Notes under the pieces: generated by a model
Seen by the model: only the letters and a program-made list of their open reading frames with translations
Database searches by the model: none
What the model was told of the DNA's origin: nothing
Translations under genes and position numbers: made by a program
In this document: in pieces, positions 48,371-52,043 of the stretch
How positions within the stretch are numbered: position 1 is the first letter of the stretch
Layout: the number at the start of each line of letters is the position of its first letter
DNA from: Gammaproteobacteria bacterium
GTDB lineage: Bacteria > Pseudomonadota > Gammaproteobacteria > Steroidobacterales > Steroidobacteraceae
Length of the DNA stretch: 52,043 nucleotides
Direction of reading: 5' to 3'
Assembly: GCA_010027845.1 (NCBI GenBank)
Contig: RGUL01000009.1
Coordinates: 1-52,043, forward strand

Positions 48371-49366
48371 GTGCAGGTACTCACCCACTCCGATCTCGAA
48401 CGGCTGCTGCCGTTCGACGTTTGCATCGAGGAAATGCGCCGCGCCATGCGCGCGACTTCGCATCGCGAATGCGTGTTGCCGCTGCGCCAATTCATGCCGG
48501 TGCCCGGGCATCCGGGCAAGCTCGGATTGATGCCGGGTTACATCGGTGGTGACGGCGAATGTTTCGGCGTGAAGATCGTCAGCAAATTCGAGCGCGCGGC
48601 GGACGATCCGCACGGCTCGCACGTCGGTGTGGTGTTGTTGTTCGATGCGACGACCGGCTTACCGCTGGGTTTGCTCGAAGGCGGCACGCTCACCGCCATC
48701 CGCACGGCGTCGACCACCGCACTCGCCACCGACGTGCTCGCACGCGCGGATGCCAAGCGATTGTTGATCGTCGGGACGGGCGAGGAAGCGTGGTATCACG
48801 CGCGCGCACTCGCTCACGTGCGTGCGTTCGAATCCATCGGCGTGTGGGGGCGCAATCCCGCGCATGCCGCGAAGCTGGTCGCCCGTCTCGCAGCGGCGAA
48901 ATTGCCGCATGCGCCGACCGTCGTCGCGGTCGACGATCTGGCGACCGCATTCGCTGCGGCGGATGTCGCCTGCACCGTGACGTCCGCCAAAGAGCCGTTC
49001 GTGAACGGTGCTTGGTTACCACCGGGGCTGCATCTGAATCTCGTCGGCTCGGCGATCCCGACTACGGCCGAGGTCGACGTCGAAACCGTGCGTCGCGGTA
49101 AATTTTTCGTCGACTATCGGGACGCTGCGCTCGCGCAAGCCGGTGAGTTACGCAACGCGATCGCCGCGGGCGTCGTCGATGCCGATCACGTCGCCGGTGA
49201 GATCGGCGAGGTGTTGAACGGTGATCGGGCGGGCCGTGGCACCGATCGTGAAATCACGATCTACAAATCTTTGGGCGTTACCACTCAAGATCTCGCAGCC
49301 GGATTACGCGCATTGCGCGAGGCGGAACGCTTGAATCTCGGTCGCACGCTCGATCTCGGCGCCTAG
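48371..49366 (+). CDS. ornithine cyclodeaminase/mu-crystallin family protein
   Basis: NAD(P)-dependent enzyme, 331 residues. Lys68 in GVKIVSKF and Arg111 in TAIRTASTTALATD align with the active site of ornithine cyclodeaminase. The Rossmann motif is LLIVGTGEEAWYHARAL (132-148), then SIGVWGRNPAHAAKL. The family also includes alanine dehydrogenase and imine reductases, so ornithine is not assured. The start is GTG 48371; the frame upstream overlaps the cupin gene. Its stop TAG and that of the convergent acyltransferase share CTAG at 49363-49366. Confidence 0.9.
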   Translation: MQVLTHSDLERLLPFDVCIEEMRRAMRATSHRECVLPLRQFMPVPGHPGKLGLMPGYIGGDGECFGVKIVSKFERAADDPHGSHVGVVLLFDATTGLPLGLLEGGTLTAIRTASTTALATDVLARADAKRLLIVGTGEEAWYHARALAHVRAFESIGVWGRNPAHAAKLVARLAAAKLPHAPTVVAVDDLATAFAAADVACTVTSAKEPFVNGAWLPPGLHLNLVGSAIPTTAEVDVETVRRGKFFVDYRDAALAQAGELRNAIAAGVVDADHVAGEIGEVLNGDRAGRGTDREITIYKSLGVTTQDLAAGLRALREAERLNLGRTLDLGA

Positions 49367-50076
49367 CGCCGCATCTCGGCGATCGCCGCTTCGATCCACG
49401 CTTGGACTTGCTCGTTGAGCTCGCGCGGATCGCGACCCGTGGCATCGATCGGCGCGCCGATGCGCACGCGAATGACGCCGGGTTTTTTTAACAGCCCACG
49501 TCTCGGCCAGTAATAGCCCGCGTCGTGCGCGATCGGCACGACCTTGCAGCCGGTGCGCGCCGCGAGCAGCGCACCGCTCACACCATAGCGTCGGGTCTCG
49601 GTGACACCGACGCGCGTTCCTTCCGGGAATACCAACACCGACAAACCTTCGGCGAGTCGCGCCGAACCGCGCTCCACGACTTGATTAACCGCTGTGCCGC
49701 GCGCGCCGCGATCGATCGGGATCGAGCGTAGCAACGCGAGACCGAAACCGACGAACGGGATGAACATCAATTCGCGCTTCAAAACCAATACTTTCGGTGG
49801 CCCGATCAAAAATTGCGCGAATGTCTCCCAGGCCGAGCTGTGCTTCCAAAGCGCGACGTGCGGCTCGCTCGGAATGTTCTCGAGCCCTTCGACCACGTGC
49901 GTTAATCCACAAAGAATTCGCAGCATATCGAGCATGCGACGCGCATAGAACCGGATCACGGCGAACCGGGCCGGCACGCTCAAGAAACCACCGATCAGGA
50001 CGAAGAACGCCGCATAGACGAGCGTCCACGCGATCATCAACGCGGTGAAAAGCGTCGATCGTAGTGCGAGCATCAA
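49363..50076 (-). CDS. 1-acyl-sn-glycerol-3-phosphate acyltransferase, PlsC family
   Basis: Makes phosphatidic acid from lysophosphatidic acid, 237 residues. One or two N-terminal helices (ALMIAWTLVYAAFFVLIGG) anchor it. The acyltransferase motif is KHSSAWE (His79, Glu84), where many members have Asp; the Glu form occurs in proteobacterial PlsC. FPEGTR is at 150-155. ATG 50076 overlaps the glyS stop (ATGA), so it is probably co-transcribed with glyS. The stop is shared with the convergent cyclodeaminase-like gene. Confidence 0.91.
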   Translation of the reverse strand: MMLALRSTLFTALMIAWTLVYAAFFVLIGGFLSVPARFAVIRFYARRMLDMLRILCGLTHVVEGLENIPSEPHVALWKHSSAWETFAQFLIGPPKVLVLKRELMFIPFVGFGLALLRSIPIDRGARGTAVNQVVERGSARLAEGLSVLVFPEGTRVGVTETRRYGVSGALLAARTGCKVVPIAHDAGYYWPRRGLLKKPGVIRVRIGAPIDATGRDPRELNEQVQAWIEAAIAEMRR

Positions 50077-52043
50077 CCCGGCAGGCGCGAGAGATCGGCG
50101 ACACCCGCGAACGCAGTGCGCACGGCGGCGACTAGCGCGAGCCGATTATTGCGCAGCGATACGTCTTCGGCGTTCACCATCACGTCGGCGAAGAACGCAT
50201 CGATGGTCGGGCGTAGCGTCGCGAGTTGACCGAGCGCGCGATCGTAGCGTCGCGCGGCTAACGCATCGCCGACCGCCGGCATGAGCGCGACCAGCGCCGC
50301 ATGCAAGGCACGCTCGGCGGGCTCGACGAGCTTTTGCGCATCGACTGCAGCGTTCGAGTGCTCGGCCGACTTCCGCAGGATATTCGCGATACGTTTGTTG
50401 GCCGCGGCGAGACTTTCGGCCTCCGGCAACTGGCGGAACGCGGCGATCGCTTGCATCCGCGCATCGAAGTCTAGCGGCCGCGACACACCGGTCGCGTGCA
50501 CGGCATCGAAAATTTCAGCCGCGTAGCCCGCATCGTCATAGTGCGCACGCGCGCGCTCCATGACGTAGTCGAGCACTTCACGTGCCGTGTCGGCGGACTG
50601 CACGGGCTGCGCGGCGACGGCTCGCGAAGCCAATTCGCCGAGATCGAGATCGAGGCGTTGCTCGAGCACGATACGCAGCACGCCGATGGCGGCGCGTCGC
50701 AGGCCGAACGGATCTTTGTTACCGCTAGGCTTTTGACCGGTGGCGAAGATTCCGGCGAGTGTGTCGAGCTTATCGGCGAGCGCGATCACATTGCCGGTCT
50801 GCGTCCTCGGTAAATCGTCGCCCGCACCGCGCGGTAAATAATGTTCGCCGATTGCGGTAGCGACTTCCGCGGCCTCGCCGTCGGCGAGCGCGTAGTACGT
50901 GCCCATGATGCCCTGCAATTCGGGAAATTCGCCGACCATCGCGCTCAACAAATCGCATTTGCAGAGTTCGGCGGCGCGCGCAGCGTGCTCGACGTTCGTC
51001 CCGAGCAGCGTCGCAATGTGCGTGGCCAGTTGCTGTGTGCGGCGAACTTTGTCGCCGATCGAGCCGAGCTTGGCTTGGAAGGTAACGGCATCGAGCGCTG
51101 CGCGCCGCGCGGCGAGCGGTTGTCGACGATCTTGATCGTGGAAGAACGCAGCGTCCGACAGACGCGGCCGCACGACGCGCTCGTTGCCTTCGCGCACGCG
51201 CAACGGATCACGACTCGCGATGTTGCTCACGGTGATGAACCATGACGTCAACGCGCCCGATGAATCTTCGACCGGAAAATAGCGTTGGTGTTCTTGTAGC
51301 GTGGAGATCAAAACTTCGCGCGGCAGTGCGAGAAAACGTTCTTCGAAGCGGCCCTCGACCGCGACCGGCCATTCGACGAGCGCGGTGACTTCGTCTAGCA
51401 ATGCCTCGTCGTGCACGACGCGGCCACCGAGTTCGGCTGCTTTGGCGCTCACCTGTTCGAGGATGCGGGCGCGTCGCTCGGCAAAGTTGGCGATCACGTG
51501 ACCTTGCGTGCGCAACGTGTCGGCGTAGGCGGCGGGGGTCGCGAGAGCGATTTCTTGCGGCGCATGAAAGCGATGGCCGCGGGTCGTGCCACCCGCATCG
51601 GTGTCGAGCAAACGCGCCGGCACGACGTCGGCGCCGAAGCGCAAGGTCAGCCAATGCACCGGGCGGACAAATTCGGCATTGCTCGCACCCCAACGCATGC
51701 GCTTTGGAATCGGCAGCGCATCGAGTGCGGCTTGCACGATCGCGGGCAATAGTGTCACCGTCGGCGCGCCGGGCTTGGTGCCTTCGAAATACAAAAATTC
51801 GCCCTTGCCTTCGGTGATGCGACCGAGTGCGTCGAGCGCGACCCCACAGCTTTCCGCGAACGCCGTCGCCGCGCGCGTCGGCGCGCCTTGTTTGTCGAAC
51901 GCTGCGTTGAGCGGTGGTCCGCGACGCTTGAGTCGTTGATCGGGTTGATTCTCAGCAAGCGCTTCGATCGACACCGCGAGTCGTCGCGGTGCTGCGAAAG
52001 AGCGAACTTCGCCGTGCGGCACGCCGGCCGTTTCGAGCCCTGC
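50073..52043 (-). CDS. glyS: glycyl-tRNA synthetase beta subunit, 5' end outside the window
   Basis: Beta subunit of the two-subunit glycyl-tRNA synthetase, needed for tRNA binding; 656 residues are present of about 690. The frame is open to the last base of the window (AGLETAG precedes VPHGEVRSFAAPRRLA), so only the first few dozen residues are missing. Recognisable blocks are LPIPKRMRWG, EHQRYFPVEDSSGAL, VRPRLSDAAFFHDQDRR, and the HD-like VGEFPELQGIMGTYYA. It ends with a C-terminal anticodon-binding helical domain. glyQ is expected immediately upstream, beyond the window. The stop overlaps the plsC start. Confidence 0.97.
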   Translation of the reverse strand, partial: AGLETAGVPHGEVRSFAAPRRLAVSIEALAENQPDQRLKRRGPPLNAAFDKQGAPTRAATAFAESCGVALDALGRITEGKGEFLYFEGTKPGAPTVTLLPAIVQAALDALPIPKRMRWGASNAEFVRPVHWLTLRFGADVVPARLLDTDAGGTTRGHRFHAPQEIALATPAAYADTLRTQGHVIANFAERRARILEQVSAKAAELGGRVVHDEALLDEVTALVEWPVAVEGRFEERFLALPREVLISTLQEHQRYFPVEDSSGALTSWFITVSNIASRDPLRVREGNERVVRPRLSDAAFFHDQDRRQPLAARRAALDAVTFQAKLGSIGDKVRRTQQLATHIATLLGTNVEHAARAAELCKCDLLSAMVGEFPELQGIMGTYYALADGEAAEVATAIGEHYLPRGAGDDLPRTQTGNVIALADKLDTLAGIFATGQKPSGNKDPFGLRRAAIGVLRIVLEQRLDLDLGELASRAVAAQPVQSADTAREVLDYVMERARAHYDDAGYAAEIFDAVHATGVSRPLDFDARMQAIAAFRQLPEAESLAAANKRIANILRKSAEHSNAAVDAQKLVEPAERALHAALVALMPAVGDALAARRYDRALGQLATLRPTIDAFFADVMVNAEDVSLRNNRLALVAAVRTAFAGVADLSRLPG

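Noticed and set aside
49844-49844. Glu instead of Asp in the PlsC HX4D motif (KHSSAWE) as a sign of inactivity
   Set aside because: The Glu form is seen in proteobacterial members and FPEGTR is intact, so the enzyme is probably active.
36375-50076. Secondary-metabolite biosynthetic cluster
   Set aside because: No polyketide synthase, peptide synthetase, terpene cyclase or precursor-peptide gene is present; a catabolic or tailoring role fits better.

Overview
The window is 52 kb of GC-rich bacterial chromosome that includes the replication-origin region. The order mnmE-yidC-yidD-rnpA-rpmH / dnaA-dnaN-recF-gyrB (about 21.7-32.0 kb) is the classical origin-proximal arrangement of Gammaproteobacteria. 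Two parS-type centromere sites lie inside recF and a likely oriC lies between dnaA and dnaN. The long-type argG, a YidC with a periplasmic domain and a separate glyS beta subunit also fit a Gram-negative gammaproteobacterium. A member of the Xanthomonadales/Nevskiales/Steroidobacterales neighbourhood is plausible, but that is inference only. I see no tRNA, rRNA, CRISPR array or insertion sequence.

Layout. 0-8.5 kb: 3' part of a TrkH/KtrB-type potassium transporter, convergent mnmG, then a rightward run of a secreted alpha/beta peptidase, a NatAB-like ABC exporter, a nitrilase-superfamily protein whose nucleophile position is Ser instead of Cys, and a small membrane protein. 8.5-10.7 kb: a leftward three-gene overlapping cassette of Crp-family regulator, stand-alone HD-GYP and membrane GGDEF. 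10.8-21.6 kb: a complete Tad (Flp) pilus locus, leftward, with nearly every gene junction overlapping. 21.8-32 kb: the origin core. 32-36.4 kb: truncated VapC remnant, lipoprotein-argG-ribokinase-YciI, a host-attachment-family protein and a phosphoribosyltransferase. 36.4-49.4 kb: an accessory oxidative-metabolism region made of a GMC oxidoreductase/MFS/PrpE-like operon with a divergent LysR gene, a second operon (PhyH dioxygenase, methyltransferase, FAD oxidase, FAD monooxygenase), and a divergent hydrolase-cupin-ornithine cyclodeaminase-like operon. 49.4-52 kb: plsC-type acyltransferase and glyS (5' end outside the window).

How it works together. The Tad locus encodes pilin, prepilin peptidase, pseudopilins, secretin, assembly proteins and ATPase for adhesion. 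The adjacent Crp/HD-GYP/GGDEF cassette could make and destroy c-di-GMP, the usual second messenger of the motile-to-attached switch. The 36-49 kb region has many flavin and Fe/2-oxoglutarate oxidation steps, one methyltransferase, one acyl-CoA ligase and one exporter/importer, but no polyketide or peptide synthase. It therefore looks like uptake, oxidation and CoA-activation of an unknown organic substrate. Genes are extremely compact: about twenty neighbours overlap by 1-7 bases, and no intergenic stretch exceeds 300 bases.
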